A DNA stretch of 64,000 nt from Cryobacterium mannosilyticum (GTDB taxonomy: Bacteria; Actinomycetota; Actinomycetes; Actinomycetales; Microbacteriaceae), in contig NZ_SOFM01000009.1 in the NCBI RefSeq assembly GCF_004402705.1, positions 72,579 to 136,578 on the forward strand, in the 5' to 3' direction. The notes under the pieces are model-generated. The model saw nothing but the letters and a program-made list of their open reading frames with translations. It ran no database searches and had not been told where the DNA came from. Below are positions 17,056 through 25,275 of the stretch, one piece after another; the first letter of the stretch is position 1; the number at the start of each line of letters is the position of its first letter. The translations under genes were made by a program, and so were the position numbers.

Positions 17056-17955
17056 CTAGCCGTTCGCCGCGGCGTTGATCGTGATCGTGTCGAGCCCGCC
17101 GTCGGCGACGCCCCACTTGTCGAGGATCGCTGCGTAGGAACCGTCATCGACCATCGACTGAAGGGCGGCCTGCACGGCCTTGGCCAGTGGTGCCCCTTTG
17201 GCGACGGCCAGGCCGTAGGGCGAGACATCGAACGTCTTCCCGGCAGTCTGCAGTTTGCCGCCGGTACGGGAGATCGCGTAGAGGGTGACGGGCGAGTCGG
17301 CGCTGAACGCGTCGGCCTGGCCGAGGATGGCGGCGTTGGTCGCAGCGTCCTGGGTGTCGAATTTCAACTTGGTGATCGGTGGCTTCCCGGCCGCGACGCA
17401 GGCATCGCTCCTCCCCGGGATCTCATCGGTGTCCTCGTAGGTGGTGGCCTGCACGGCAACCGTCAGCCCACAGGCGTTCTCGGGGTCGACGGACTTCCCC
17501 TTGGCCGATGCCCACTGGATGCCTGCCGTGTAGTAATTGACGAAGTCGACCTGCTCTTCGCGCTTGACGTTGTCGGTGAACGAAGACTCACCGACGTGCA
17601 TCTTGCCGCCGATGATGTTCGGGATGATGGTGTCGAAGTTGGCCACCTTGTATTCGGCGGTGAGGCCGAGCTTGGCGGCGAGAGCATCGGTCAATTCAAT
17701 GCCCCAGCCGATCGGGTTGCCGGAGTCGTCCTTGAACTCGTTCGGGGAGTAGTTCGGGCTCGTGCCGATCACGAGAACGCCGGCTGCGGTGATCTCCTTC
17801 GGCAGCAGGGCCGCGGCCGTGTCATCCTTGCCCACGGCGGTGCCGGTCGCGGTCCCGGTGGAGCCGCCCGGTGAACCGGCGGAATTGTTGACGCAACCGG
17901 TCAAGAGCAGCGCAGCCAGGGCCGCGACTGCGGGGACTGCATAGCGCACGCGCAT
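17056..17955 (-). CDS. amino-acid-type ABC transporter substrate-binding lipoprotein (orphan)
   Basis: A 299-residue extracellular lipoprotein of the SBP_bac_3 family that binds polar amino acids. The signal peptide ends in LLTGC with the lipid-bearing Cys at residue 21, followed by a Ser/Gly/Thr linker. The ligand-binding hallmarks are VLVIGTSPNYSPNEF, GWGIELTDALAAKLGL and FTDNVKREEQVDFVNYY. ATG at 17955 has a strong AAGGAG ribosome site; the open frame further upstream is not coding. No permease or ATPase gene sits beside it, so it must work with a transporter encoded elsewhere or act as a receptor. Confidence 0.85.
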   Translation of the reverse strand: MRVRYAVPAVAALAALLLTGCVNNSAGSPGGSTGTATGTAVGKDDTAAALLPKEITAAGVLVIGTSPNYSPNEFKDDSGNPIGWGIELTDALAAKLGLTAEYKVANFDTIIPNIIGGKMHVGESSFTDNVKREEQVDFVNYYTAGIQWASAKGKSVDPENACGLTVAVQATTYEDTDEIPGRSDACVAAGKPPITKLKFDTQDAATNAAILGQADAFSADSPVTLYAISRTGGKLQTAGKTFDVSPYGLAVAKGAPLAKAVQAALQSMVDDGSYAAILDKWGVADGGLDTITINAAANG

Positions 17956-18137
17956 GGAGACTCCTTCGTCTGTTTTCCCCCACCCGTCGAGTGTGCGGCG
18001 CGGAGCCGGAACGGAAGGATTCACCCGGAGTCTATGAGGCCGGCTGGGAGGGAGCGCTGCCGGAGGACACAGCGCCGGGAATGACAACCGGATCGTGATG
18101 GAGGCCGGCCGGAACCGGACCATGTTCGGGGCTTAAA

Positions 18138-18170
18138 CGCAGAAGCTCCACCCGAGGTGGAGCTTCTGCG
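18138..18170 (-). terminator. Rho-independent terminator after tRNA-His
   Basis: A perfect inverted repeat, GCAGAAGCTCCACC pairing with GGTGGAGCTTCTGC around a short CGA-type loop, lies just beyond the 3' end of tRNA-His on the minus strand. It is followed by a short T run (GTTTAAG). Confidence 0.8.
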
Positions 18171-18174
18171 ACAT

Positions 18175-18251
18175 TGGGGTGACTGACGGGGCTTGAACCC
18201 GCGACCTTCCGGACCACAACCGGACGCTCTACCAACTGAGCTACAACCACC
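18175..18251 (-). tRNA. tRNA-His (anticodon GTG)
   Basis: Read on the minus strand the cloverleaf is complete: acceptor stem GTGGTTG pairing with CAGTCAC (two G-U pairs), D-arm GCTCAGTTGGTAGAGC, anticodon loop TTGTGGT with anticodon GTG, and T-arm GCGGGTTCAAGCCCCGT. The extra G at position -1 opposite a C73 discriminator is diagnostic of tRNA-His. The 3' CCA is encoded. Confidence 0.95.
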
Positions 18252-18298
18252 ATGTGTTGCGCTTCTCCCGAAGAAGCAGCGGCAACTCAAGAATTCTA

Positions 18299-18919
18299 TT
18301 ACACGTTTGGGCTGAATGTGGACACGGCTTCGGCCGCGCGCGATTTCGCCTGGTCGCTGGTGGGCCCGGGGTCGGTCACGAAGACCGTCTGGCGGTAGTA
18401 GGCGAGCTCGCGGATGGATTCCAGGATGTCGGCCAGGGCGCGGTGACCGCCGTCCTTGGCCGGCGCGTTGAAGTACACCCGCGGGTACCAGCGGCGGGCG
18501 AGTTCCTTGATCGAGGACACGTCGACGTTGCGGTAGTGCAACTGGTTGTCCAGGCGTGGCATGTACTTGGAGAGGAAGGCCCGGTCGGTTCCGATCGAAT
18601 TGCCCGCGAGCGGGGCCTTCTGCTCGGCCGGGATGAACTTCAGCACGTACTCGAGGACCTCGAACTCGGCCTCGGCCGCGCTGACCCCGTTGGGGATCTC
18701 CTCGATCAACCCGGAGGAGGTGTGCATCTCCCGAACGAAGTCACCCATGTTGGCCAGGGCGGAATCGTTCGGCTTGATCACGATGTCGAGGCCCGGGTCG
18801 ATGATGTTGAGGTCGTAGTCGGTGATCACGACCGCGATTTCCACGAGTTCGTCCGAATCCAGGTCCAAACCGGTCATCTCACAGTCAATCCAAACCAACC
18901 GGTCACTACTTTTTGTCAT
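18299..18919 (-). CDS. orn: oligoribonuclease
   Basis: A 206-residue 3'-5' exoribonuclease that degrades 2-5 nt RNA and the dinucleotide pGpG. The DEDDh active site is complete: WIDCEMTGLD near residue 10 (D, E), NSIGTDRAFLSKYMP near residue 107 (D), and the GGHRALADILES segment near residue 165 (H, D). The length equals the family norm. The start at 18919 is ATG; it is divergent from the thioredoxin-like gene. Confidence 0.95.
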   Translation of the reverse strand: MTKSSDRLVWIDCEMTGLDLDSDELVEIAVVITDYDLNIIDPGLDIVIKPNDSALANMGDFVREMHTSSGLIEEIPNGVSAAEAEFEVLEYVLKFIPAEQKAPLAGNSIGTDRAFLSKYMPRLDNQLHYRNVDVSSIKELARRWYPRVYFNAPAKDGGHRALADILESIRELAYYRQTVFVTDPGPTSDQAKSRAAEAVSTFSPNV

Positions 18920-19045
18920 GTGACGAGTCTAGCGGCGGCCACCGACCGGCCCTGGGGGGAGCGGCCCCGCGCCGACCTAGACTGGTTCCGACACCGTCGA
19001 CGGCACGGATACGTTGCCCCGGCACCGTCTGGAAGGGAACCCCTG

Positions 19046-19306
19046 ATGGAACTGACCTATTTTTCTTCCGCGTTCTGTGAGCCGTGCCGGCAGACCAGGG
19101 CGGTGCTGGCTGAGGTGGAGCGCCTGGTTCCCCAGGCGCACGTACGGGAGCTCGACGTGGCCAGGGACACCGCGGAGGCCGAGGCCAGCGGCATCCGGAT
19201 CACGCCGACCGTCATCGTGCATGATTCCGCCGGGGCGGAGGTGTTCCGGGCGACCGGCGTGCCCACCCTCTCCCAGGTGCTCGTGGCAATCGCGAAGGTC
19301 CTGTGA
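19046..19306 (+). CDS. thioredoxin-fold protein with CEPC active site
   Basis: An 86-residue thioredoxin/glutaredoxin-like protein. The redox motif CEPC is at residues 11-14 (SSAFCEPCRQTRA), and the cis-proline loop is ITPTVIV near residue 51. It probably reduces disulfides in the cytosol. ATG at 19046 has GGAAGGGA at the right spacing; the longer open frame upstream has no coding signals. It lies before tRNA-Arg. Confidence 0.8.
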   Translation: MELTYFSSAFCEPCRQTRAVLAEVERLVPQAHVRELDVARDTAEAEASGIRITPTVIVHDSAGAEVFRATGVPTLSQVLVAIAKVL

Positions 19307-19350
19307 CCAACCCGGCGGGCCGTCTGCTGTATCGTTGAACCGCTTTCCCC

Positions 19351-19426
19351 GCCCCCGTAGCTCAGTGGATAGAGCAGCGGCCTTCTAATCCGCTTGTCGT
19401 TGGTTCGATTCCAACCGGGGGCACCA
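19351..19426 (+). tRNA. tRNA-Arg (anticodon TCT)
   Basis: A complete cloverleaf: acceptor GCCCCCG/CGGGGGC, D-arm GCTCAGTGGATAGAGC, anticodon loop CTTCTAA with anticodon TCT, T-arm GTTGGTTCGATTCCAAC, discriminator A and encoded CCA. It decodes AGA, a rare codon in such a high-GC genome. Everything immediately downstream to about 43560 looks acquired, so this tRNA gene is the likely edge of an island. Confidence 0.93.
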
Positions 19427-19648
19427 CGAACGTGGTCTGATCAGGTTTTTTTGTCCTCATGGAAAAGCCAAGACTTGATGCACTCAACGTTTAGTCAACG
19501 CTTATTCCACCGTGCCCGCCCGTTATGGGAGCTCGGAGAGAAGGTACGCGACATAGTTCGATTGGGCGCGGTCCGCGTCAACCTGGGGGAGAGGGGCGAG
19601 ATTGTGGTCAACATCATGTTGACCAGCTCGAACCCGCGAATCTAGGGC
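19427..19648. other. non-coding or decayed junction after tRNA-Arg
   Basis: These 220 bases hold no convincing gene. A frame at 19394-19645 is open but its protein (HRARPLWELGEKVRDIV and similar) matches nothing I know and has no ribosome site. Base composition is less GC-rich than the flanks (for example the TTTTTTTG run at 19445). Best read as island-edge debris. Confidence 0.4.
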
Positions 19649-19785
19649 ACCGGGGACGCGACCGGCATCCGATGTGCTTGCCGGGTCCTGCCGTTTGAAT
19701 ACGTCCCCCGGGCCGTAGTCAACCGGGATATTCGCGGCTTCGTCAAGATCGTCACCGACGCCGAGACACGGCGGATCGTGGGGAT
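19649..19785 (+). pseudogene. mercuric reductase (merA) relic
   Basis: In one frame the sequence reads GDATGIRCACRVLPFEYVPRAV and then NRDIRGFVKIVTDAETRRIVGI. This matches the interface/dimerisation-domain region of actinobacterial and Bacillus MerA (GI-x-C-x-CRVLPLEYVPRA, RGFIK, RRI-x-G). A TAG precedes it and homology ends after VGI, so only about 45 codons of a gene of more than 470 survive. No other mer gene is present. It is evidence that the tRNA-Arg site once carried a mercury-resistance element. Confidence 0.65.
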
Positions 19786-19913
19786 AAGGTCACAGGACGA
19801 CTCAGCTTCGGCGAACGCGCAGCCTGGCTATTCAGCGGACTGCGGTAGTTTAAAACATTGCAGACTTTCAACAAAGAAGGCGAACAGCCCCTGTTGGCTA
19901 CATGGGGTAATCC

Positions 19914-20420
19914 ATGCCCAGCACTAGGGAATTGAAGATGGCGGCACTGAGAGAATTCACGAAGACAAACTTGGATAAGCAAGGATTTGGAGGCCTCGAT
20001 GATGACGCCAAGTCCTGCTACTCGCGGCCCCTACGATTCACACCGGCAATTGGCACTGTCTTGATCGTTGTCGGATTGGTCTTGCAGTCGCCTATTTTTC
20101 TGGGTGTGGGGGCAATCGTTCCTCTCACCGGGGCACTATTCCCCCGTGGCATGATTCTCGACCTGGTCTATAACTTGGGCGTCCGCCATCTGTTTCGTGC
20201 TCCGGCGCTTCCCCCCACGCCGAGTCCACGACGGTTTTCCTACCTGCTGTCTACTGTGCTGATTGTAGGTTCAGCCTTGTCCTTCTACTACGGATTCGCA
20301 GCGCTGGGATTCGTGCTGGGAGGAATGGTCGCTCTCGGAGGCACAATCCTCGCCACCACCCATTGGTGTCTCGGATCATGGTTCTACAGACTGATTTTCG
20401 CTCACGCGGCGGCAAAGTAA
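19914..20420 (+). CDS. DUF4395 family membrane protein
   Basis: A 168-residue protein (160 if started at ATG 19938, which has AGGGA seven bases before it) with four hydrophobic segments. The DUF4395 pattern is clear: a small N-terminal cytosolic part, RPLRFTPAIG, the middle LVYNLGVRHLFRAPALPPTPSPRRFSYL split over two helices, and the C-terminal TTHWCLGSWFYRL with a conserved Cys. The family often neighbours or fuses to thioredoxin-type proteins and is suspected to act in thiol redox or sulfur transfer. Its GC content is visibly below that of the core genes, in line with acquisition. Confidence 0.72.
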   Translation: MPSTRELKMAALREFTKTNLDKQGFGGLDDDAKSCYSRPLRFTPAIGTVLIVVGLVLQSPIFLGVGAIVPLTGALFPRGMILDLVYNLGVRHLFRAPALPPTPSPRRFSYLLSTVLIVGSALSFYYGFAALGFVLGGMVALGGTILATTHWCLGSWFYRLIFAHAAAK

Positions 20421-20511
20421 ACGGCAGGGCCACGCAACAGAAGCACAGTGCCTTTCGGGCATTGGCGTCGTGGTCCGTCCATGATCGTCCTGCCAGTCAG
20501 CTACCGGAGGA

Positions 20512-21290
20512 TCAGCGGACGTAGGAGAAGACACCCATCATGCCGCGGCCAGCGTGATAGGCGTTGTGGCAGTGGGCGAGCCACTGTCCGGGATCATCCG
20601 CCTCGAATTCGAAGGTCACCGTTTCGTTAGTACGGACGATGACGGTGTCCTCACGGGCTCCGTTGCCGGCAATTTGGAAAGTGTGCCCGTGCAGATGCAT
20701 GGGGTGCAACATCTTCGTCTCGTTGATGATCTTCACTCGGATGCGGTCGTTGGCGGCGACCTCGAAGGCGCCGGCGAAGGGGTTCAGCATGTCAAAATGA
20801 CGGCCGTTGATGCCCCAGTTGTATTTCGCCATGGTGCCGGTCAGGCGCATGGTGTGCCCGCGGGCGGGCGACCGGGATGGCAGCAGGACGGACTCGTGAC
20901 CCTTCAGCCGACCGCCGTCGGTGACTTTTCCCTCCAGCACGGTGGGCAGCCCCGCTGCATCCGGGGCCGACCCGGTAGGCGGTGTCGCCTGCTGCGTTGA
21001 GGATGCGCAGGCGAACGCGGTTGCCGGGAGGGCTAGCAAGGACTTCGGCGTCACTGGTTGTTTTGCCGTTGAAGAGATGGGCCGGCATGTCGCGTCCCCT
21101 GCGTAGCCGCCGAGGTAGGAGCTGTGGGAGGCCATGAGCATGTGTTTCATGCTCATTTTCGTCCCGGTTATATTCATTCCCATGGACAGCTCGTCGAGGG
21201 CTTCCTGGGGAGTCCCGGTGATGCCGTCGAGCCAGTCGTCCAAGACGCCGTCGTGGGTTCTGCAAGAGCGTTGGATACGAGGGCGGAACG
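20512..21290 (-). pseudogene. multicopper oxidase, truncated and frameshifted
   Basis: The C-terminal cupredoxin domain is intact in one frame. It includes the type 1/2/3 copper motifs HPMHLHGHTFQI and HCHNAYHAGRGMMG, with KYNWGINGRHFDM before them. Upstream the reading jumps to another frame for AHLFNGKTTSDAEVLASPPGN and RVRLRILNAAGDTAYRVG (about 20980-21085), then back to the first frame for MASHSSYLGGYAGDA. Roughly 80 residues are missing after TAYRVG, and the first cupredoxin domain with its HxH motif is absent. At least two frameshifts plus deletions make an active oxidase impossible. Intact relatives detoxify Cu(I) outside the cell. It sits at the end of the decayed minus-strand copper operon. 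Confidence 0.85.
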
Positions 21291-21305
21291 TGAGGGTGAG
21301 ACAGG

Positions 21306-21758
21306 TTAGATCGGGAGCTCAACGCCGCCGATCAGCGCTTGCATGCTGTAGATCCACATCGTCCACACCCCGCTGGCCATGAGTACCCCGATCAGGATCA
21401 GCACGGAGCCGCTAACCCTGTTGACCGTGCGAATTTCCATGATGATCACGACGATTCCGAGAGCGCGGGTGATCGGATCTTGCCAGGGGACCAGCCAGTA
21501 CCCTGCCGCTCCGAAAGCGGCGCCATAGGAGATGAACACCACCGAGAAGCCCAGGACGAACGGGCCGACCCCGGTCAGGCGGCGCCGCCGGGGGTGGGCG
21601 CCTTCTTGACCGGCCATGCCGCCGACGTAGGCCAGGTATCCGGGGACCAATGGCAGCACGCAGGGGGAAGCGAATGAGATGAGGCCGGCCGGCACGGCGA
21701 TGGGGATGGCCATCAGCAGTTGCCCGTTGAGGACGATTTGGGCGAAGTTTTCACCCAT
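21306..21758 (-). pseudogene. ccdA: CcdA-like cytochrome c biogenesis/disulfide-relay protein with internal deletion
   Basis: The frame is open for 150 codons, but family members are about 230-250 residues. The first part (MGENFAQIVLNGQ..., ASPCVLPLVPGYLAYVGGMAG with the first redox Cys) matches the N-terminus, and the last 45 residues (VNRVSGSVLILIGVLMASGVW) match the C-terminal helix pair. The join at ALGIVVIIME/IRTVNRV skips the middle helices and the second redox Cys. The deletion kept the frame, so a short membrane protein might still be made, but electron transfer should be lost. It lies between the oxidase relic and lgt. Confidence 0.7.
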
Positions 21759-21779
21759 CGCTGCTCTTCGTCGACGGCA

Positions 21780-22721
21780 TCATTTCTGTCCGGTGGCGTC
21801 GCCGGTCGGTACGTCGTCGGCGTTAGTGGATGCGGCAGTCGGTGGGAGTTCCGTGATCGGTTGGTGAAGCGAGGTCCATTGCCGACCGGGCAGGTATGGG
21901 CTTGGTTCCGGTTCCGTATGGCGGCGCGATTGGACGATGATCAGGATGAGGCCGACGACGGCGACTGCCGTGGCTGTGATCATGTTGATTTTGATCCCGA
22001 GCAACTCGAATTCGGTGGGGTCGAGCCGGAAGGATTCGAACCAGGTGCGGCCCACCCCGTAGATGATCAGGTACAGGCCGAGGGTCTTGCCCCAGCGGAG
22101 GTTGTACTGACGTTCGGCGAGCAGGACGACAATGACGCCGGCCAAGTTCCACAGAATCTCGTACAGGAACAGGGGGTGAAAGAGGGTGTCCGCGGGCAAT
22201 CCGGTCGGGAACGCGGGCTGGGACGGGGTGATCTGCAGGCCCCACGGGAGAGTGGTGGGGGTGCCGAAAAGTTCCTGATTGAAGTAGTTGCCGAGGCGCC
22301 CGAACGACTGGGCGAGGAGCATGCCGGGGGCAAGGGCGTCGCCGAACGAGAGGAATCGCACTCCGGCTCGACGGCAGGCAATGTACGCTCCGAGGCCACC
22401 GAAGAGGATGGCGCCGAAGATTGCCAGCCCGCCCTCCCACACATAGAGGGTCTTCCAGAGATCCGCTCCGGGGAAGAAATAGTCCGTCGGATGCGTGACC
22501 ACATGGTAAAGCCGTCCGCCGATGATGCCGAACGGGACAGCCCACAGCGTGATGTCGAGGACGATCCCGGGCTCTCCGCCGCGGCGGGTGAGTCGGCGGG
22601 AGGTCAGGATCACGGCGACAACGATGCCGGTGAGAATGAACAGGGCGTAGAAGTGAATCTGGAAGGGTCCGACCTGGATGGAGCTGATGTCGGGGCTCGG
22701 GATGCTGGTGGGAATGGTCAT
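21780..22721 (-). CDS. lgt: prolipoprotein diacylglyceryl transferase (island copy)
   Basis: A 313-residue membrane enzyme that attaches diacylglycerol to the lipobox cysteine of pre-lipoproteins. Seven hydrophobic segments are present. The Lgt signature lies at SFGRLGNYFNQELFGTPT near residue 138 with the essential Arg. HFYALFILTGI near residue 23, GGRLYHVVTHPTDYF near residue 67 and YGVGRTWFESFR near residue 219 are also conserved. The C-terminal 50 residues are a hydrophilic extension common in actinobacteria. It is intact while its neighbours are decayed. Being in a copper island, it is probably an accessory paralogue of a housekeeping lgt elsewhere (not visible here). Confidence 0.93.
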   Translation of the reverse strand: MTIPTSIPSPDISSIQVGPFQIHFYALFILTGIVVAVILTSRRLTRRGGEPGIVLDITLWAVPFGIIGGRLYHVVTHPTDYFFPGADLWKTLYVWEGGLAIFGAILFGGLGAYIACRRAGVRFLSFGDALAPGMLLAQSFGRLGNYFNQELFGTPTTLPWGLQITPSQPAFPTGLPADTLFHPLFLYEILWNLAGVIVVLLAERQYNLRWGKTLGLYLIIYGVGRTWFESFRLDPTEFELLGIKINMITATAVAVVGLILIIVQSRRHTEPEPSPYLPGRQWTSLHQPITELPPTAASTNADDVPTGDATGQK

Positions 22722-22785
22722 GGGTGGGGCGTGCTTTCCTGGGTCTGGCGCGGGCGGCGGGCGCTCGTGTGCCGCCGTGAGATGG

Positions 22786-22945
22786 TCATTCTTCTGGTTC
22801 GAGCGCGGTCTTGATCAGCGCATCGAGGACGCTGGAGTCGGGGATCCGGCTGAATATCCGAGCGGACAACCGGCCCTTTGTGTCGAGGACGAGTGTGGTC
22901 GGAACGGCGTTGGGGGCGACAGTTCCGCCAATCCGGGACTTCCGC
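22786..22945 (-). pseudogene. TlpA-family thioredoxin, C-terminal stump
   Basis: About 50 codons ending at 22786 read IGGTVAPNAVPTTLVLD and then TKGRLSARIFSRIPDSSVLDAL. This is the cis-proline and C-terminal helix part of a TlpA/ResA-type extracytoplasmic thiol-disulfide protein. The active-site CxxC half is gone, replaced by the 3' end of the M23 peptidase gene directly upstream. Together with the CcdA relic it suggests that an earlier TlpA-CcdA relay was lost here, while an intact one survives at 37165-38786. Confidence 0.6.
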
Positions 22946-22951
22946 CTGCGG

Positions 22952-24232
22952 TCATCCAAGGGCGATCCCTCTCGCGCTCATGAAGGGCGCCGGGTTGATT
23001 CGGGCGCCATCGACTCGAGTCTCGAAGTGTAAGTGGCATCCGCTGGATGCCCCAGTCGTGCCCACGAGGGAGATGGTCTCGCCGGCGGCAACCTGCTGGC
23101 CATTGCTTACCAGGATTTGGCTGTTGTGTGCGTAGCCGGTCTGAACGCCGTTGCCGTGGTCGAGGAGGACCCAGTTGCCGTAGCTTCCCAGATACCCGGC
23201 GTAAATGACCGTGCCTCCGGTCGCGGCAGATACCGCTCGCCCGCACCCGGCAGCAATGTCGGTTCCGTAGTGAAAGGCGCCCACTCCGGCGACGGGTCTG
23301 GAGGGGCGTGGGCCGAAGGAGTCGCTGATCCAGCCAGACATGGGAAGCGCCCAGCCTTGCTCGCTGAGCTGACCGACGTCGAGCGCGGATCCTCCGCCAC
23401 CACCCCTGGCCGCTGCGGCCGCTGCCGCTGCCGCTGCCGCTGCCGCTTCGGCTGCTCGACGCACTTCCTCGCCCTTGGTGTAGTCAGCTTCAGTGGCGGC
23501 ACGATTTTCGCTGAGAACCGCGAGTTGCGCCTGGAGAGTGCCTGCGTTCTCTTGCTGTTCCGCAAGCTTGGACTCCAGTGCGGCTCTGGCCGCGATGGCC
23601 TCGGTGAGCGCCGTCTCGGCTCTCCTGGCCAAGGCGCCAAGCGCATCCTTTGCTACCTTCGCCTGGTCGGTCAATGCGGTCGCCGAATTCCGGTCCGCTG
23701 CTGCCCTGTCATAGATCATGGTTGAACGCTCGGTGAGCTTGCTCATGGCGCCTAGCTGGTAGAGCAGGGCGTCGGAGTTTTCGCCCTGGAGAAAGAGGGT
23801 CATCGAGAGATCGGACGCACCCGCACGGGCCAGCGTTGCAGCCAATCGGCCGGCCTGTTGTTGGGAGAGGCCGGCGCGCTGGGTGGCGTCATCGGCTTGG
23901 CTCTGGAGAGTGGTGGCACGGTAGGTGGCTTCGTCGAATGCGCCCTGTGCGTGCTCGTACTCGGCGCCGCGTCGAACGGCCAGGTCCCGGGCCGTCGCCA
24001 CCTCGGTCGCGAGCCCTGCGATCAGGTCCTTGAGTGCGGTGATCTGAATCTGCTTGGACGTCTCGCTGGAACGCGCGGTCTCGACATCTGACCACGACGG
24101 ATACTCGCCCGCTGCCGCCGGGGACGTCACACCGATGACGGCGACCAGCGACACCGTGGCGACCATAGCCCCGGCCCATTTCCCGATGAACGGGCGTTTG
24201 GACGTTTGCGGGTGGTAACTAATTTGCGCCAT
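22952..24232 (-). CDS. M23 family peptidoglycan endopeptidase with coiled coil
   Basis: A 426-residue secreted protein. The signal peptide (residues 1-40, ending SPAAAG) is followed by a long coiled coil (about 45-280) and an alanine run encoded by repeated GCC/GCG codons (23404-23460). A C-terminal LytM/M23 domain follows with zinc ligands in HYGTDIAAG near residue 325 and HLHFETRV near residue 404. Such proteins cut peptidoglycan cross-links or activate other hydrolases. ATG at 24232 (MAQISYHPQ) was chosen. Its 3' end abuts the TlpA stump, and its 5' end overlaps the fragment of a second M23 gene. Confidence 0.85.
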   Translation of the reverse strand: MAQISYHPQTSKRPFIGKWAGAMVATVSLVAVIGVTSPAAAGEYPSWSDVETARSSETSKQIQITALKDLIAGLATEVATARDLAVRRGAEYEHAQGAFDEATYRATTLQSQADDATQRAGLSQQQAGRLAATLARAGASDLSMTLFLQGENSDALLYQLGAMSKLTERSTMIYDRAAADRNSATALTDQAKVAKDALGALARRAETALTEAIAARAALESKLAEQQENAGTLQAQLAVLSENRAATEADYTKGEEVRRAAEAAAAAAAAAAAAARGGGGGSALDVGQLSEQGWALPMSGWISDSFGPRPSRPVAGVGAFHYGTDIAAGCGRAVSAATGGTVIYAGYLGSYGNWVLLDHGNGVQTGYAHNSQILVSNGQQVAAGETISLVGTTGASSGCHLHFETRVDGARINPAPFMSARGIALG

Positions 24233-24550
24233 TGGGACGTACTTTCTCTGTGAGCCAGGCAAATGGATCCGTCGGCGTTGTGCCGTCGAGCCGGATCTCG
24301 AAATGAAGGTGTGGTCCGGTGCTTTGGCCGGTCGAGCCGACGTTCCCCACGAGCTGGCCGACCAGAACGGGTTGCCCCACGGTGAGAGCGAGGGAACCCT
24401 TCCTCATATCCAGTCCCTTGGGGAAGCCCGAGCAACCGTCGCAGGGCGGCACTCGCGGCCCAAAGTCCGTCGAGATCGGCGCCCCGACCGTGAACTGCCC
24501 CTGGATTGGAGGATTCACGTTGTTGTTCGAAGGATGAACGGGCCCGCCAG
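24219..24550 (-). pseudogene. second M23 peptidase, internally deleted remnant
   Basis: The frame reads GPVHPSNNNVNPPIQGQFTV, GAPISTDFGPRVPPCDGCSG, then jumps to LDMRKGSLALTVGQPVLVGQ and ends with TGQSTGPHLHFEIRLDG. In the family a segment with the first zinc ligands (HxGxD) lies between these two parts; it is missing, so the zinc site cannot form. The N-terminal portion is also absent, since homology stops near 24550 just before the DUF305 gene. Its 3' end overlaps the start of the intact M23 gene by 14 bases. A short protein from GTG at 24518 could still be made. Confidence 0.65.
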
Positions 24551-24576
24551 CGCGGTGCCCCGGGTGTCGAAGGGCC

Positions 24577-25182
24577 CTACAGGGTCGCGAGGATGTCTTT
24601 CATGACGCCGATCTCATCGGTCTGGCTTTTCACGATGTTCGACGCCATGGCCTTCGCGTCCACGTTCTGACCCTCATCCAGTTCCAACTGCGCCATTCTC
24701 ACGGCGCCCTCGTGGTGGACGATCATCTGCTTCAGGTAGAGCTTGCCGGCATCCGCGCCAGTCGCATCGGTGAGAGCCGTCATGTCGCCATCGGACATCA
24801 TTCCGTCCGATCCGTCGCCCATCCCCGACATTCCGTCCATGCCCTGGGTGCTGGCCTCATCGGTGCCCCAGTCACGGAGCCACGCCTTGAGCTGGGTGAT
24901 CTCGGGCTGTTGGGCCGCCTTGATCTGGGTGGCGAGGTCGAGAATGCGCTTATCGATTCCGTCTTTGGCCACGATGCTGTCGCTCATCTCGACGGCCTGT
25001 TCGTGGTGGGGGATCATCATCTGCGCAAAAGTCACATCAGCCGGCGCGAAGGCGGCGGAGGCGGAGGGGACGCTGGAGGAGCCGGATGAGGCGTTGGGGG
25101 CTGTCCCGTTGGTGCAGGCACTGAGCGTGAGCGCCGCGGCGAGGGCCAATCCCGTGAGGAGATAGGTACGTGATTTGAGCAT
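24577..25182 (-). CDS. DUF305 family copper-associated lipoprotein
   Basis: A 201-residue lipoprotein with lipobox LSAC (Cys 23) and a Ser/Pro linker, followed by a duplicated four-helix DUF305 domain. The repeated motif is MMIPHHEQAVEMSD near residue 57 and MIVHHEGAVRMAQLELDE near residue 155, separated by a Met/Asp/Gly-rich loop (MDGMSGMGDGSDGMMSDGDM). DUF305 proteins are ferritin-like and recurrently sit in copper-resistance clusters; metal binding by the His pairs and Met loop is a fair inference. ATG at 25182 is chosen because GGAAG precedes it; an in-frame ATG lies 15 bases upstream. It is a natural client for the island's Lgt and Lnt. Confidence 0.85.
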   Translation of the reverse strand: MLKSRTYLLTGLALAAALTLSACTNGTAPNASSGSSSVPSASAAFAPADVTFAQMMIPHHEQAVEMSDSIVAKDGIDKRILDLATQIKAAQQPEITQLKAWLRDWGTDEASTQGMDGMSGMGDGSDGMMSDGDMTALTDATGADAGKLYLKQMIVHHEGAVRMAQLELDEGQNVDAKAMASNIVKSQTDEIGVMKDILATL

Positions 25183-25275
25183 TTTACTTCCATTCATAGT
25201 CAGGCCAAAGAAACCGGAGCGCCGAGGGGCGCATGATTCCGCGCGTCCTGGTGACGGCGCGCGGAGGGTTTCGGT

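Noticed and set aside
19394..19645. Open frame just after tRNA-Arg as a gene
   Set aside because: It begins inside the tRNA, has no ribosome site, and its protein matches nothing recognised.
23404..23460. Alanine-codon run in the M23 gene as a microsatellite element
   Set aside because: It simply encodes a poly-Ala linker, common between coiled coil and catalytic domain in such proteins.
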